This document shows positions 1 to 21,844 of a stretch of 64,000 nt of DNA, one piece after another (the first letter of the stretch is position 1; each line of letters starts with the position of its first letter). This DNA is from Ligula intestinalis. Its lineage: Eukaryota > Platyhelminthes > Cestoda > Diphyllobothriidea > Diphyllobothriidae. The translations under genes were made by a program, and so were the position numbers. Location: assembly GCA_036362985.1 (NCBI GenBank), contig JAYGXS010000001.1:13527690-13591689 (forward strand). Direction: 5' to 3'. Below the pieces are notes generated by a model. It saw nothing but the letters and a program-made list of their open reading frames with translations, searched no databases and was not told where the DNA came from.

Positions 1-10540
<10,540 letters not shown>

Positions 10541-10868
10541 GCTCCACGCCAGTTATTTGCGCCCTCGTCCAAAGCTCCCTCGGCGATACCTTTTTAGAAA
10601 TGTATTTTTATTTTCTCTGTTATACTTTTGATACCCATTTTGTACTGACATTTCGAACCATTTTGAGGTCGCGTTCGTGTGCGTTGCGTTAGATTGCATT
10701 GCATTGCATTTTTTTCCAACAAATATAAGTCTTGTGCGTTCTCCACTGACCCTTCTTTCTCAGACTGCGGCAAATTTTATTTTAGAAGTCATTTTTTGGC
10801 AAACAATTGTTTTCAGCAACTCTTCATCAGACCAAACATTTGCAAGGGAAATTGACGCTGTACATAAC

Positions 10869-10874
10869 AATAAA
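10869..10874 (+). terminator. possible poly(A) signal for RAD51
   Basis: AATAAA occurs about 330 bases after the RAD51 stop, and I saw no earlier match after the stop. It lies next to a PLE 3' end on the other strand, so it may belong to repeat sequence and not to the gene. Confidence 0.3.
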
Positions 10875-10940
10875 AGTTTGAATAGGTAGAAAAATCAATA
10901 ACTATCTAACACGGGTGCTAATTGGCCAACGCGGACTATG

Positions 10941-11540
10941 TCAGTTTGCGCATGTAGGCCATGTCAGCGTGTTGGTTGAGGGATTGTCGCTTTTTGGGAG
11001 GGGCGAAATCCTATCGCCACCTGGTGTCGGTTTAGGCCATGGAAGTGACAGAGCTTGTATCAGAGTCTGCTGACAACACAGCACTGGATTTGCTAGCCTT
11101 ATAGCCACTGCTTCGGCTGTTGCAAGCATCCGTTGGCGTAGGCCTTTGGAAAAATTAGATGGTGTTCTATAGACCACCTTAAAGGCTTCGTCAGTATCGA
11201 CTAGATGGTTCGTATCGACTAGATGTGCGAGAATAGCACTCGAGATCGATCTAGTTTCACCTTTACTTAGCCAGGTCGGTATGTGCTCACGTACCCTCTT
11301 TTCGAGACGCCTCGTTGTACGGCCGATGTATCCCGCTCCACAGGAGCAAGTGAAAGAGTAAATGCACATTGATGTGGCCTTCAAAGGGAGTCTGTCTTTA
11401 CCTCCCAATCGTAGGAGGGGAGAGTCCGTGAAGAGCACTTTAACACCGCGGGAGGTACTTGTTACGGATGCAACCACGCTTGACCTAGTCGTCCTCGACT
11501 GGTTGTCATTGATTGTACGTCTTCGCGTGGGACGATCCAC
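10941..11540 (-). pseudogene. PLE GIY-YIG endonuclease domain (5'-truncated ORF)
   Basis: A 199-residue open frame. Residues about 35-110 hold LLRLGGKDRLPLKATSM, then CIYSFTCSCGAGYIGRTTRR and LEKRVREHIPTWL. The IY..YIG pair, an arginine after YIG and the REH motif fit the GIY-YIG nuclease of Penelope-like elements. The ILAHLVDTNH segment follows, as is usual. The frame is open to its natural end, but the upstream reverse transcriptase is absent, so it is a remnant. Confidence 0.83.
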
Positions 11541-11749
11541 GATAGAAAACCTAGACGGTTCAATCCATTGTTTTTGCTAACGATGGGACGGAGTTCTGAG
11601 GGTCCAAGGACAACTTGCATGTCCTAACAGGTGGTTTGGAGCCAGGTTTTGGAACGACTCCCTGGTCGACGTTTTCATTTGGATTATGGTGCCGGATCGA
11701 GAGCGGTAATACCGAGTTCGTTAGGTGGACGACGAAGAACGTGACCAAA

Positions 11750-12555
11750 CCACATCAGTCGTTTTTTGGATAGTTAGGATAGCGAGTGCAAACTGCCTCC
11801 TTCGAGATGTAGTTGGTGTACCAGGCAGCGGTGCTCATCTTCCACTGCGGAGTCCTCAAGTTGCGCGGTCTCATAGCTGCACTATAGGATGGATATTAAT
11901 TTCCGAGGCCATCGACACAAATTGGTTTTCGAATGACTAGCCTAAGGAAGCCAACGTAGTAAGCAGTCACGAGGGGCCCTAAGTTGTCCGTAGAGAAGAG
12001 ATGAGAAACCGGAAGCCCTTTTCCAGGCTACCGTCCACGCCTCTTGAGGGTAATTCGGCAGACTCTAGACACTGGTAAGAATCGCTCGACGACACTTGAC
12101 CTCTTCTCATACTACTTTGCTCTCCGACCCACAGGTCGCCGCGGACGCCCTAGTATATGCCAAGATTCATGCTTGAGAAACTTGCATGTCATAATGATTT
12201 ACGAAACTGAAGGAATCCAGGGTTCGCGCTCCTCAGTTGGATGTTAGGATGTTGGTACTGCTGCCGTTCGCCATGCCATCCTCAGAATGTGACATTATGG
12301 GTCTGTGTTGTTTTTCGGCTACGGACCTTGCTCATTGCGTTTGTGACACGGTCGTCGGTCAGAGATTGCCCATTCGCTGGATACGGGAGGGCTTTTATTT
12401 AGCGGCAAATCTGTTGGTTGACATCCCCCTCCCACCCAAGAGCTACCATTGACAGAGCCGAATAAGTTAATGGGTAGACCGCTTCCGCATGGGCTAGCTG
12501 TCTTTCTTTGCTGCTGTAAGCGAACATACGAGTTCCATGAAACAGTTCAGGACAA
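11750..12555. other. Intergenic stretch, nothing recognised
   Basis: Mixed-composition DNA with short open frames in all phases. I see no family resemblance, repeat or RNA gene. Confidence 0.5.
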
Positions 12556-12860
12556 TATGCGATCACTGTAACAAGAATTTTATTTTCCTGACGTTTCGAG
12601 AATCCTTAATCATAGGTAACCGTAGGATAGTGTGATACATGCGCAGATCGCACGCTATTTCTAGTTCGCAGCGGTCATCCGCATGCGTACTATAATTATC
12701 AGCTCCTGTAACCACCGCTTGGGGTCTCAATTGGTGCGGTTATGGCTGGAAATTTCGCTTTCGACTCATTACTTGCCGTGACTTTGTTGTCCGTGTCGGA
12801 TGCGGGCTTAGGGATTGCGCGACAATTTCGCTCACTGTCGTCAGAGTTGCTGCTGGGCCC
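12556..12860 (-). mobile_element. PLE 3' fragment (same lineage as 29.4-30.7 kb)
   Basis: The complement has GACGTTTC at 12590-12597 (hammerhead-like box in reverse). About 100-250 bases further, it has the coding tail that reads NRISHVGRARSSNNPDDSEH-like sequence in the better copy at 29.6-30.1 kb. Here that tail is diverged and frameshifted. Only the last part of the element remains. Confidence 0.65.
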
Positions 12861-13424
12861 GGCCCTTCCCATGGCAGAAAAGATGCCGTTCGCATCTCTG
12901 ACTTAAAGTTCATTTGGGCAACTGACAGCTGCGTCAGTGGAACACTTGGCAAGTAGCTCATCTAATCAGAAGATGAGGTTTTCTATTCTTATATCGCGTG
13001 GAAGTTTCTAGATACTGGGCACTGCATGGACTGAAAAATTGACCTTCGGGTCCGTGTTCATGCGCGAAAGGTCGGCGTGTGGATGGAAAATCCGGCTTTG
13101 CGCTGTAAGAGATTGACGGAGCAAACTGAATTTAATCTGTTTTGTCTGTGTGCAAGAGACTATTATTGCAAGCCACCGAAAACGGCGGCACATATTGGGT
13201 GTGCTTTGTGGATCAAGTATCACAGGGTCGGCGGTGATGTCTGGTAGCTCAAATAACAGAGCAGTGGATCGGGTTTCGGAAGATCAATGATTCCTGGCTC
13301 TTTAGATCTCACTGATCACACAGTATGTCAAATAAAATATAATAATTACCGACTGGAAAATCGGGGCCTTTGCCTAGCCTCATGTAGCATTGTTTTGAAG
13401 TAGAACAGTCTTAAGTAAATACAT

Positions 13425-13515
13425 TGTTTAACACATTAACTAACTCTGTTTTATATCCTCCTGAGGATCTAGGGTGCGAGCCCGAAATAAATACGTCTGC
13501 ACCAACCTTTTCTGT
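13425..13515 (+). mobile_element. possible PLE 3' end
   Basis: CCTGAGGATCTAGGGTGCGA, then GCCCGAAATAAATACG, has the CTGANGA / stem / GAAA layout seen at other PLE ends here. There is no coding sequence beside it, so the call rests on one short pattern. Confidence 0.3.
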
Positions 13516-13748
13516 CTCGGTGCGAAAAATTTTATCAATGCTTTAGTCAAATCACAGAGTTCCGGCGGGCTATCCCTATAGTAATCACGGGTGATCAATG
13601 AACGGTTATGAGTGGGTCGGAAATTTGAAGAACCGTGGGTAGGAAATTTGAAATTGGTTTCGAATTTAAGCTCTTGGCGCTCACGAGGTTTTTAGTCTCT
13701 ACCTTAGTTTAGAAGACACATCTTGCTATAAAAACTGACAAAGGAACT

Positions 13749-13930
13749 GCGTATTATATGCCCTCTGGAAATATCCTTTCTATTTGAGACGAATCCTTCG
13801 CTTTCAAAATCTATCTGGCCTGCGTATTATCTGCCCTTTGGCAATATCCTTTCTGAGTGGGACGAATTCTTCGCTTGAACAATCTAACTGGACCGCGGAT
13901 TATACCGCGCTCTGGAAGTTATCCCTACGA
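13749..13930 (+). repeat. 73-bp tandem repeat, about 2.5 units
   Basis: Units start at 13749, 13822 and 13895, exactly 73 bases apart. Each begins GCGKATTAT and contains CTCTGGAAATATCC-like sequence; the third unit is truncated. I see no coding potential. Confidence 0.75.
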
Positions 13931-14205
13931 TCAGCACAAGTGTGGAACTTCACTCGCTCCTAAGAACAACATCGCTGCTTTTGAATCTGATTGTTACAGT
14001 GCAAAGAACTCCTTACAACAAAGGCTGAGTCGTTCACATTAAAATTTTGACTGTTGAAATTAATTGCACAGGCATATCTTTTCGCTATCTATATTAGCAC
14101 GGCCGGTTGATTGCAGACTTTGAACTAATGCACTCTAATATAGTTTCCAATACCATGGGTAACGCTAACATGCACGATCCATCTCTGTTAGCTGAAAAAA
14201 ATGTT

Positions 14206-14285
14206 CGTCGGCAGCTGGATTTGAACCCGTGACCTCATTTTTTAATGTCGGACGCTCTTCCGATTTCACCACCAGCTCACACCCT
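14206..14285 (-). repeat. tRNA-like pseudogene or SINE head
   Basis: On the - strand the stretch has a box A-like GGTGAAATCGGAAGAGCG, an AT-rich anticodon-arm region and box B CGGGTTCAAATCC. Acceptor and T stems do not pair well, so it is not a working tRNA. It sits just before ORF1 of the CR1-like element. Confidence 0.5.
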
Positions 14286-15433
14286 GAAGGCCAAGTCGCT
14301 CAAATATACTAACGGGTGTAATCAGGTTAACTTATGTAAGCCGCCTCTTACAACCTTTGACAAGGTACTCCCAGAAATAGCCGAAGCGCTTTCAATAACG
14401 CGTACGAAATCCCAGACCACCCACTATGCAAAAACGCATCTTCTTTCACCAACCGTCTTAGAACCGAACACCGCCCAGCCAAATAAGCCTGCGCGTGCAG
14501 ATTGCGACGGATGTCTGAACCTAGCCACGCGCATAATGCGTTTAGAGGGAAGCCTTGAATTTTACGCGGAGATACTAGCAGTGCTCATAAAGCACAATAA
14601 GATAACACCACCGGATGCGGCGCATGCAGAGGACAGGTCAGTGGTTGATAAACCAGGAAACCACGAGTCCAGCAGGGCCAAACGCAGACGCATACATTAG
14701 CAGAAGGCGGATGCAGAACGGCCTGCTAAAGACCAACCAAAGCCCTCAGTTTTATCACGAGACAGAACTTGGAGCACGCCATGTGAACAAAAAGCAAGAC
14801 AACCACTCCAAGAGGAGACTTCTGAAGAAAAGGAAGTTGAATTGGACCAAAGGGCAAGCGATAACTTAGAAGAAAATGCTACTAGCAAAATGTCCATAGA
14901 ATCTTTCAGATCTGGACTTCGAAACCTCTGCTGCTACTCTGCTTCAGTGCGATGTGACCACGGCCCAAGCTCAAGCCAACCGAAAGCAACATATAGTGAT
15001 ACAGGGTGCACCAAAATCAACGGCTACAGTTGCTGAGGATAAGATGCAGCACGATCGAGGTCTCGTTCGGCAGTACGCTAAATCACTGCTAAGGGGCACT
15101 GAGTCTGTAAAAATTCTCAAAACATTTAGAATAGGCAAGGATCAGCTGCCGAATGGTTCAAGCTTTCGGCCGCGACCATTAAAGGTCATTTGGGACACCG
15201 AAGCGCAGGCACAGCTTATGCTGGAAACAAAGTCGTCTCTGCGGACCATGCATGCTGGAGTTTTCTTTCAGCCAGATTATGAACCAAAGGAACGCAGGAA
15301 AATGCGACTTTTGAAAAATGATCTAAACGACCGAAAGAACAAAGGCGAAACCGGCCTAAAAATAAGAGGAGGAGAAATAGTCCACATTGAACAAAATTGT
15401 CTTTGGCCGGAAGTAGTCAGGCGGAAAACTTAA
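14245..15433 (+). pseudogene. ORF1 of CR1-like LINE (RNA-binding, broken)
   Basis: A first open piece (14245-14700) has CDGCLNLATRIMRLEGSLEF, a possible short zinc-knuckle or coiled segment. After a frameshift, 14954-15433 has HIVIQGAPKS, LLRGTESVKILKTFRIG, RPRPLKVIWDT and GVFFQPDYEPKERRKMRLLK. This order of an RRM-like fold followed by a charged helix matches ORF1 of CR1-clade LINEs, which bind the element RNA. ORF1 overlaps the start of ORF2 by about 37 bases. Confidence 0.65.
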
Positions 15434-16430
15434 CCAAGGTCAACCGGCCGGTTCTAGAAGATACCACAAGCAATAGTGGCCGCTGCCTCGAGATCTATTA
15501 TACCAATTATCAGAGTCTCTTCAATACACTTGACGAACTCAAAACAATAGTATCTGAGCCGAAACCGCATATAATTGCATTAACAGAGACTTGGCTGACC
15601 GAAGCAATAGGGATCAGCGAAGTCAGCATTGAAGGCTATCAACTGTTCCGCTGCAACAGATCTCAACGTAAGGGCGGAGGAGTGGCACTTTATACAGCCA
15701 ATGAAATTTCCTCTTGTCAGAGGGAAATCGCAGACATAGCCCTACGACGATATGAAATAATTTCATGCAAAATTAAGAGTAGGCAACATCCGGCACTCAA
15801 TATATGCGTTGTTTATCGGCCTCCCGGCTCCAGCAAAAGTGACGACGTAGAACTGCTAAGTTCACTGACAGTTATATGTAGACAGGAAAACCTATTACTC
15901 TTGGGTGATTTCAACGCTCCTGGCATCGATTGGATGAGGCCTGGAGTAAAGGCCGCAGCAGCACCTTTCAATTATCAACTACTTCAGTTTTCTTTGGACG
16001 AATATCTCATTCAACACATAGACTTCACAACCAGACTGCGAGAAGGCCAGCGATCACTCTAGATTTCGTTTTTAGTAAAGAAGAGGGGATCATAAGGGAA
16101 GTGAACTCACAACCGCCACTTGGGTTAAGCGACCACGTTGCTTTTGCCTGCGTGTGTTACCTACTGTCTCCAAAATCGCAAATAAATAGGCGCAGAAATA
16201 TTTGGAAAGCCGATTTTGAAGAAATGAGACGTACCGCTTCCGCAGAAAACTGGTTACCCAGTACGAACGATACAAATGAATTATGGCAGCATATCCAAGG
16301 GATTGTAGAGCGCTTTATTGAAGTCCATTGCCCAATGAAAGTAATAAGACCATGTGCCAGACCTCCATGTGTCAACCAGCCGATAAAAAAGGGCCATGAA
16401 GAAGAAAAAAAGGTTGTGGAAAAATAACGA
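15397..16430 (+). pseudogene. ORF2 endonuclease of CR1-like LINE (one frameshift)
   Basis: APE-type endonuclease: IYYTNYQSLFNTLDELK, ALTETWLTEA (catalytic E), GGGVALYT, VVYRPPGSSKSDD and LLGDFNAPGIDW in one frame to 16062. Then in the next frame TLDFVFSKEEG and LGLSDHVAFAC (the SDH box). The shift lies near 16040. All catalytic motifs are still readable. Confidence 0.87.
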
Positions 16431-18247
16431 GCATCTTCAAGATTCAACATCACTAGCCGAATATAAAGCGCAGCGAAATATATGCCGTAAGGAAATACGA
16501 AATTCTAGAACTGCCTTTGAGCGTCAACTTACAGCACAAGCCACAATATGTCCGAAGAAGTAGTATGGATGCATCCGCAGTCAAAGGAAGCAGCAGGACG
16601 ACATTGCAGCTCTAAGGAATAACCTCGGGAACGTAGTAACGGAAGGACCGCGGAAAGTAGAGTTACTGTCAGAGTTTTTCAGATCGGCGTTTATGATGGA
16701 ATCGTCCGATGACAATCCGATAGTAGAGGTGGGCGAAGCTACAGCCGTTATTGAAACTGCTACCTTTTCTGTCGCAGGCGAAAGACATGTCCTCAGTCAC
16801 ATCCAAACACAATTTTCCTGGACCGGATGGGATCTCTGGACTGATACTTAAAGAACTGCTGACCGAGCTATCGGTGCCTCTTTCAATTCTGTTCGAGCTT
16901 TCCATGAGAATAGGGGACTTGCCTTTGCAGTGGAAGACGGCCACACCGTACCATTGTATAAGGGAGGTAGCAAGATTTCTGCAAGCAGCTTTCGGCCCAT
17001 AAGCTTGACTTGCCTTTCCTGCAAAATGATGTAGGTCCTTGTCAAGCAGGCCATACTAAGATTTTGCGATGAAAGTGACATCATACAAAATTTCCAACAT
17101 GGCTTTTGGCGAGGGCGCTCCTGCTTTTCAAATTTACTGACTTCAATTGAGGCCTAAAAAAGTGCTTTAGAAGACGGCTTCGATTTCCGCGAAGCCTTTG
17201 ACAGCGTGCCCCATCAACGCCTTTTATATAAACTGAGCGTTCTTGGTATCAAGGGGAAAATTTTGGACTGGATCAGGTTATTTTTAGTCGGTCGAAAACA
17301 ACGCGTTTGAATCGGGGAGGATAAATCGGACTGGGTTGACGTAGTAAGTGGGGTTCATCAAGGCTCCGATCTCGGTCCTCTACTCTTAATTCTCTATGTA
17401 AATGACAGCCTTCGAGAACTGGACTGCGGTAAAATCATGTTCGCTGATGACGTTAAGCTCTGGCAGGTCATTAAGCGCCCAAGCGACCGAGATTCCCTGC
17501 AAAATAATCTTTACAAACTGCAGACGTGGTCCGAGAGATGGCTGCTGGATTTCAATGTGCTAAAGTGTGCCGTCCTTCACCTGCGTCCAACAAACTACCC
17601 TATCCCCCAGAGCAGCAGGGCATATAACCTAAAAAACATCCAAATTTCCATAGCAGCTACGCAAAAAGACCTCGGCATTTGGATACAGAGTAATCTGAAG
17701 CCCTCATTACAATCTGTCAAAGCTGCAAATAAAGCCATGGGAGTGCTGCACGCTATCAAAAGGGCGTTTTTAGCCTTCGATGAAGATCCCTTTGGCAGAG
17801 TGTACGGCACATTTGTTCGATCACACCTAGAGTATGGCAAACAGGTGTGGCGGCCATGGCTAGCAAAGGACACAGCATGTCTGGAGATAGTGCAGCGTCG
17901 GGCAACAAAGCTAGAAAGAGGTCTAAAGACTGTCATTCCTAAATTTATTCCCTCTACTTTACAGGCAACAAAGAGGGGATCTTTTCCTAGTTTACAAGAT
18001 AATAAACGGTCTTGAGGGAGGATTACGCTTTGAAGACATGTTTCAGTGGCACCTCTCGCCTCATCTCCGTGGGCACACAATGAAGCTGCGCACGAAAATG
18101 TCCGAGCTAAACCTCCGCTCTGAATTCTTCACACAACATGTCATACAACAGTGGAACAACCTTCCACAGTCAGTCGTGGAGGCCACTTCCCTTCAGATGT
18201 ACAAACAACGCTTGGATAATTACATGCGTGCCCTCTCCTCTCTCTAA
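16431..18247 (+). pseudogene. ORF2 reverse transcriptase of CR1-like LINE (several breaks)
   Basis: In shifting frames: SSFRPISLTCLSCKMM, QNFQHGFWRGRSCFSNLL, motif A DFREAFDSVPHQRLLYKL, LDWIRLFLVGRKQRV, motif B GVHQGSDLGPLLLILYVND and catalytic MFADDVKLW. The longest open part, 17437-18015, then gives the thumb and connection region. The last frame, 18038-18247, has WNNLPQSVVEATSLQMYKQR, the typical CR1/Jockey C-terminus. At least four frame breaks make it inactive. Confidence 0.88.
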
Positions 18248-18416
18248 GTCTGAACTCTAAAAACCAGACATATATTGTAAAAAACAATGCTACTCACTGT
18301 TTGCCAATGCTATGTTATTAGTGGTAAATTTGTATGGGTGCTTGTACACGTCCTAAATAGAGTTTTCAGAGGCATTGCCTATTATCCTCACTAAATAAAC
18401 TGAAACTGAAAACTGA

Positions 18417-18790
18417 GTATACATATTGCAGCGGCTTAAGTAAGTTAAACCCCAGTAGCTGTGACCAGGCCTTAGCTTCTTCGTGGAGCAGTCCGTAGAG
18501 GCCAGAGTGGTAGGAATAGTATATTGTGTATACAGAGGAACGGAGAATCGATGGAAAAATATATGGCTTGAAGAGCATATGACCAGCCAGGAAGGCCAAA
18601 CGCGTTCAAGTGCTGGTTTGACAGCAGTCAGGCCAATGGACAGAGAACGCAATTCACGCACGCAGGCTTGCTATTCATCGCCGACCCAAAATGCATCTAT
18701 GCGGCAACTGTGATTGGCCGTTAACAGACGTTTAGACCCGCATCGGTGGGCCTTTGGGAATGTCCACTTCGACGCGAGCTAGTCACAACA
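18417..18790. other. Spacer, nothing firmly recognised
   Basis: Parts (about 18.43-18.66 kb) loosely resemble 20.15-20.33 kb, sharing GACAGCAGTCAG-like words, which suggests an old repeat. No coding sequence supported. Confidence 0.35.
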
Positions 18791-18794
18791 TACA

Positions 18795-18980
18795 GTAGAC
18801 GCCGTTGATCATGCAATATTTCGACACATGCGAAAGACTTATACTCTTTCGCTAATCGGAATTGACTCCAGTTGTGATACTGATTATTGTTTAGTGAATT
18901 CTGAAGTCATTTCAGTAAGGATAGGAAGCCGGCTTTTTAACGAGCTACGTTCCGAGCCTAGCAAAACGTATCTATTGTAA
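18795..18980 (+). pseudogene. Exon-like open frame, left arm of inverted repeat
   Basis: Follows a possible splice acceptor TACAG at 18790-18794. Reads VDAVDHAIFRHMRKTYTLSL, then IGIDSSCDTDYCLVNSEV and SVRIGSRLFNELRSEPSKTY, then LL and a TAA at 18978-18980. The right arm encodes the same peptide with changes. I do not recognise the family. The layout suggests the last coding exon plus 3' untranslated region of some gene. Confidence 0.4.
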
Positions 18981-19576
18981 AAATTTTTTACTTAAGTAGA
19001 TACCTTTTTATCATTGATTTTGAGTGCCTTTATAAATTCAAATATATTTTATGGAAAACATGCACCAGAAAATTATTTTTTTACTTGTTTGATGGCAAAT
19101 TACGCGTTCTTTAAATTTTATACTCAAAAAAGGGTAGCTTTCGGATTTAAATTAGTTGCTACTTATGAGCTTTTTACGATTTTTTGGTCTTCATCCATAA
19201 TAAATCATATCCGTCAATTTATTAGTGCTGCCTATACTGCATAAAATATATTCCATATAGATTTCAGTATTTGATGACTACTAGGTGACGTCTTCCTCAA
19301 ATTGTAGGCGAAACTGTACATTTCCTGAAACAGGATGCGCACAGTGAGCAGTTTTTGAACCTTGAATTTGAGTGTAGCATTCACTCGTTTAGAAAATTGT
19401 TCGGCGATTGGGCAACTTTTTTAAAACCGAAGGCTACCCTTTCTTTGAGTATTAAATTTAAAGAACGCGTAATTTGCTATCTAATGAGTACAAAAATAAT
19501 TTTCTTGTGCATGTTTTCCATAAAATATATTTGAATTTATAAAGGCAGTCAAAATCACTGATAAAAAGGTATCTAC

Positions 19577-19785
19577 TTAAGTAGTCAGTTTTTGCAATAG
19601 GTACGTTTTGCTAGGAGTCGGAACGAAGCTCTTTAAAAGCCGGCTTCCTATCCTTACTGAAATGACTTCAGAATAGACTTCATGATAATCAGTATCACAA
19701 CTGGAGTCAATTTTGATTAGCAAAAGAGTATAAGTCTGTCGCATGTGTCGAAATATTGCATGATCAACGGCGTCTTCTGTACAAA
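19577..19785 (-). pseudogene. Exon-like open frame, right arm of inverted repeat
   Basis: On the - strand, after the same TACAG, the frame reads AVDHAIFRHMRQTYTLLLIK, then IDSSCDTDYHEVYSEVISVR and IGSRLLKSFVPTPSKTYLL. The stop is a few codons later than in the left arm. Two copies keeping one frame open with scattered substitutions hint at past coding function. No family recognised. Confidence 0.4.
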
Positions 19786-19839
19786 TATCTTCTGATTCAC
19801 CATAAGGACGATGCACAGAGAACGCTGGGGAACTCACTG

Positions 19840-21140
19840 ACGAGCAGCTGTTCCGTGCAGTCGTCTGGGCTTTTAGCTAGTACGTATGCTATTAGTATGG
19901 AAACTCATGCACATGGGTTTGTTACATTTTCTGATGCGAAGACTGACCAGACACATATCGTGGTATTATTACTGACATTTCTGTACAATGAGGAGGACTT
20001 CTGTACCTGATACCATATGCGAGCGGTCTATAAAGTGGAAGGTTAAAGCAGAATGAAATGCACGCGGGCCATTTCGCCTATGAGTCTATCGTAGGGTGGT
20101 TAGGTTGCTAACTTTAAACCTTTACCAGTGCGATCATCCGCGCCGGTTCCTTGCGAGAAGGAGAAGGTGGGAGGCGCGAAGAAGTAGAAACAGTTTATTC
20201 TGTACAGAAGGAGTGGAGAATAGGCAAGAGTAAGGCGACTGTCGGATGAGCATAGGTCTACATCCGAACGGAGCAGAATCCGAAGTCATAGCCTGGCAGC
20301 AGTCAGCCCAGCGACCATCGATAGCGGCCTTTGTCTTAGCTAACCTTGAAGGTGATTGGCCAGACCAGACTGGAGTACGCACGTGCGCCCCAGTCGCACG
20401 TGGCAAAAGGTTGAGCGTCAGTGTGTGCGCACGTTGGCCACTAAGGGTGATCGAGCGTTGATGCAGGCTGCGGTCACCGAGGCCGGGCGACTGGCTGCCA
20501 TCACGTGACCCCGTGCGGGGTGTGACGCGTAAGAAGAAAATAGGACTACCGGGCCACTACAGATCCTTACCGAGAGACATCTTGATCATTCGAAAATCTG
20601 CCTCCAATAAAATGTCGTTTTTGTCGATCTTTCCAGTCTAACTTCAGAGTAGTAACGCAGACATTGCTGTCTCCGGGTCAAGATTGCCACCCCACCCCTA
20701 AAGGCGACTTGAAATATTACCCACCATAGCCACGCATCAAGATGCGGGCCGTTGGCCCAAATGAAAAAAATCGGACGCAAGGGCGCAACTCAGTACTAAC
20801 GTACAAATCCTGCTGGTTCAGTCATGTTGTCAATCTCTGGCGGCTGCCATCGCAACAACTGTATTCAGTCTCGCATCCAGTGCAGATCCATGAACGCTGC
20901 GCTCTAGTTACAAGTCGAGGGCGAGTCGGAGCGCTCATTTTCGATATCTTAAATTCGAATTTAGTTTTACTTTCAACAAACGCAGCCTACCTAACGAGAC
21001 TGGGCCCCCCACACCATATACCACCGCTCACTAACCTCTGGCTCTATGGTACTATTAGTAAACGGATTATGGGCAGATTAAAAGGCACGTGCTAAAAGCC
21101 TACGAATTGAAGGCCACCACAGCTGCCTCTCTTGCACACA
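19840..21140. other. Spacer, no gene recognised
   Basis: Includes a GC-richer block at 20.13-20.54 kb and an open frame at 20742-21095 whose peptide I do not recognise. Both could be old interspersed repeats. Nothing firm. Confidence 0.35.
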
Positions 21141-21149
21141 AATGTCTTT

Positions 21150-21830
21150 CAGAAGTCCAGTTTGGCGAGTATACGTGTTCTTTCGACAAATTCTCGTCAG
21201 GCCTAACATTTATATGGAACCTGGGTGCGAGCTCACACGTGTTTGTCTTTTCGGACAAGTGAGTAGTGGGAATGGGGGTGGGGGTGAGGGTGAGTGTTGA
21301 CAAACGAAGGCTGGTTGTATGGATAGGGTTTGATGGAGCAGTCCAGGGGAGGTGGGAGGGGGAGGTGAAAACGATGTGTTTTTATTTGAAGATATCGATA
21401 AACCCTGTTCAACTCTGATTTCCTTGGATTGTTTTAGAGTTGCGAAAATTCCCATCAGAGAATTCAGAAGTCCAGTTTGGCGAGTATACGTGTACTTTCG
21501 ACAAATTCTCGTCCGTCCTTACATTTATATGAAACCTGGGTGCGAGCTCAAACGTGTTCGTCTTTTCGGACAAGTGAGTCCAGTCGCTTTTTGTCTCTCT
21601 CCCCCCTCTCCCCGTTTCCTAGACTACTCTATCAAACCCTACCTTTACAACCAGCCTTTGCTTATCGACCCTCACCCCATTCCCACTACTCACTTGACCG
21701 AAAAGAAGAACACGTTTAAACTCGCATCCAGTTTCCATATAAATGTAAGGCCTGACAAGGAATTGTCGAAAGTACACGTATATTCGCCAAACTGGACTTC
21801 TGAATTCTTTGATGGGAATTTTCGCAAATT
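21150..21830. repeat. Three copies of an exon-like segment, two direct and one inverted
   Basis: Copies at about 21157-21262 (+), 21465-21572 (+) and 21703-21808 (-). Each reads FRSPVWRVYVYFRQILVRP, then YIYMKPGCELKRVRLFGQ (with changes), and each is followed by GTGAG, a good splice donor. The second copy is preceded by a TTGTTTTAG acceptor. Copies one and three also share about 90 bases after the donor. All three frames are open. Family unknown. Confidence 0.55.
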
Positions 21831-21844
21831 AAATACCTGTGTTT

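Larger units (their letters stand above)
10785..11580 (-). mobile_element. PLE fragment (lineage D), GIY-YIG end
   Basis: On the - strand a GIY-YIG endonuclease domain (10941-11540) is followed by a 3' end near 10797-10830. That end reads CTGATGAAGAGTTGC and then GAAAACAATTGTTTGCC. A similar tail is at about 24.61 kb. The reverse transcriptase part is missing. It lies just downstream of RAD51 in opposite orientation. Confidence 0.8.
14245..18416 (+). mobile_element. CR1-like LINE, nearly complete but broken
   Basis: In order on the + strand: an ORF1 region (14245-15433), an ORF2 endonuclease (15397-16430), a reverse transcriptase (16430-18015) and a C-terminal domain (18038-18247). A roughly 170-base 3' untranslated region ends at 18416 in short repeats of the type AAACTGAAACTGAAAACTG. 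The ORFs carry several frameshifts and stops, but domain order is intact over about 4.2 kb. The 5' boundary is not certain. Confidence 0.85.
18795..19785. repeat. Large inverted repeat with arms of about 360 bases
   Basis: The left arm, about 18795-19150, is matched in reverse complement by about 19420-19785, at roughly 90% identity by eye. A spacer of about 270 bases separates them. Arms start with TACAG then AGACGCCGTTGATCATGC. They run through an open frame, a stop, and an AT-rich part with AAATATATTTTATGGAAAAC. It could be a foldback element or an inverted duplication of a gene end. Confidence 0.8.
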
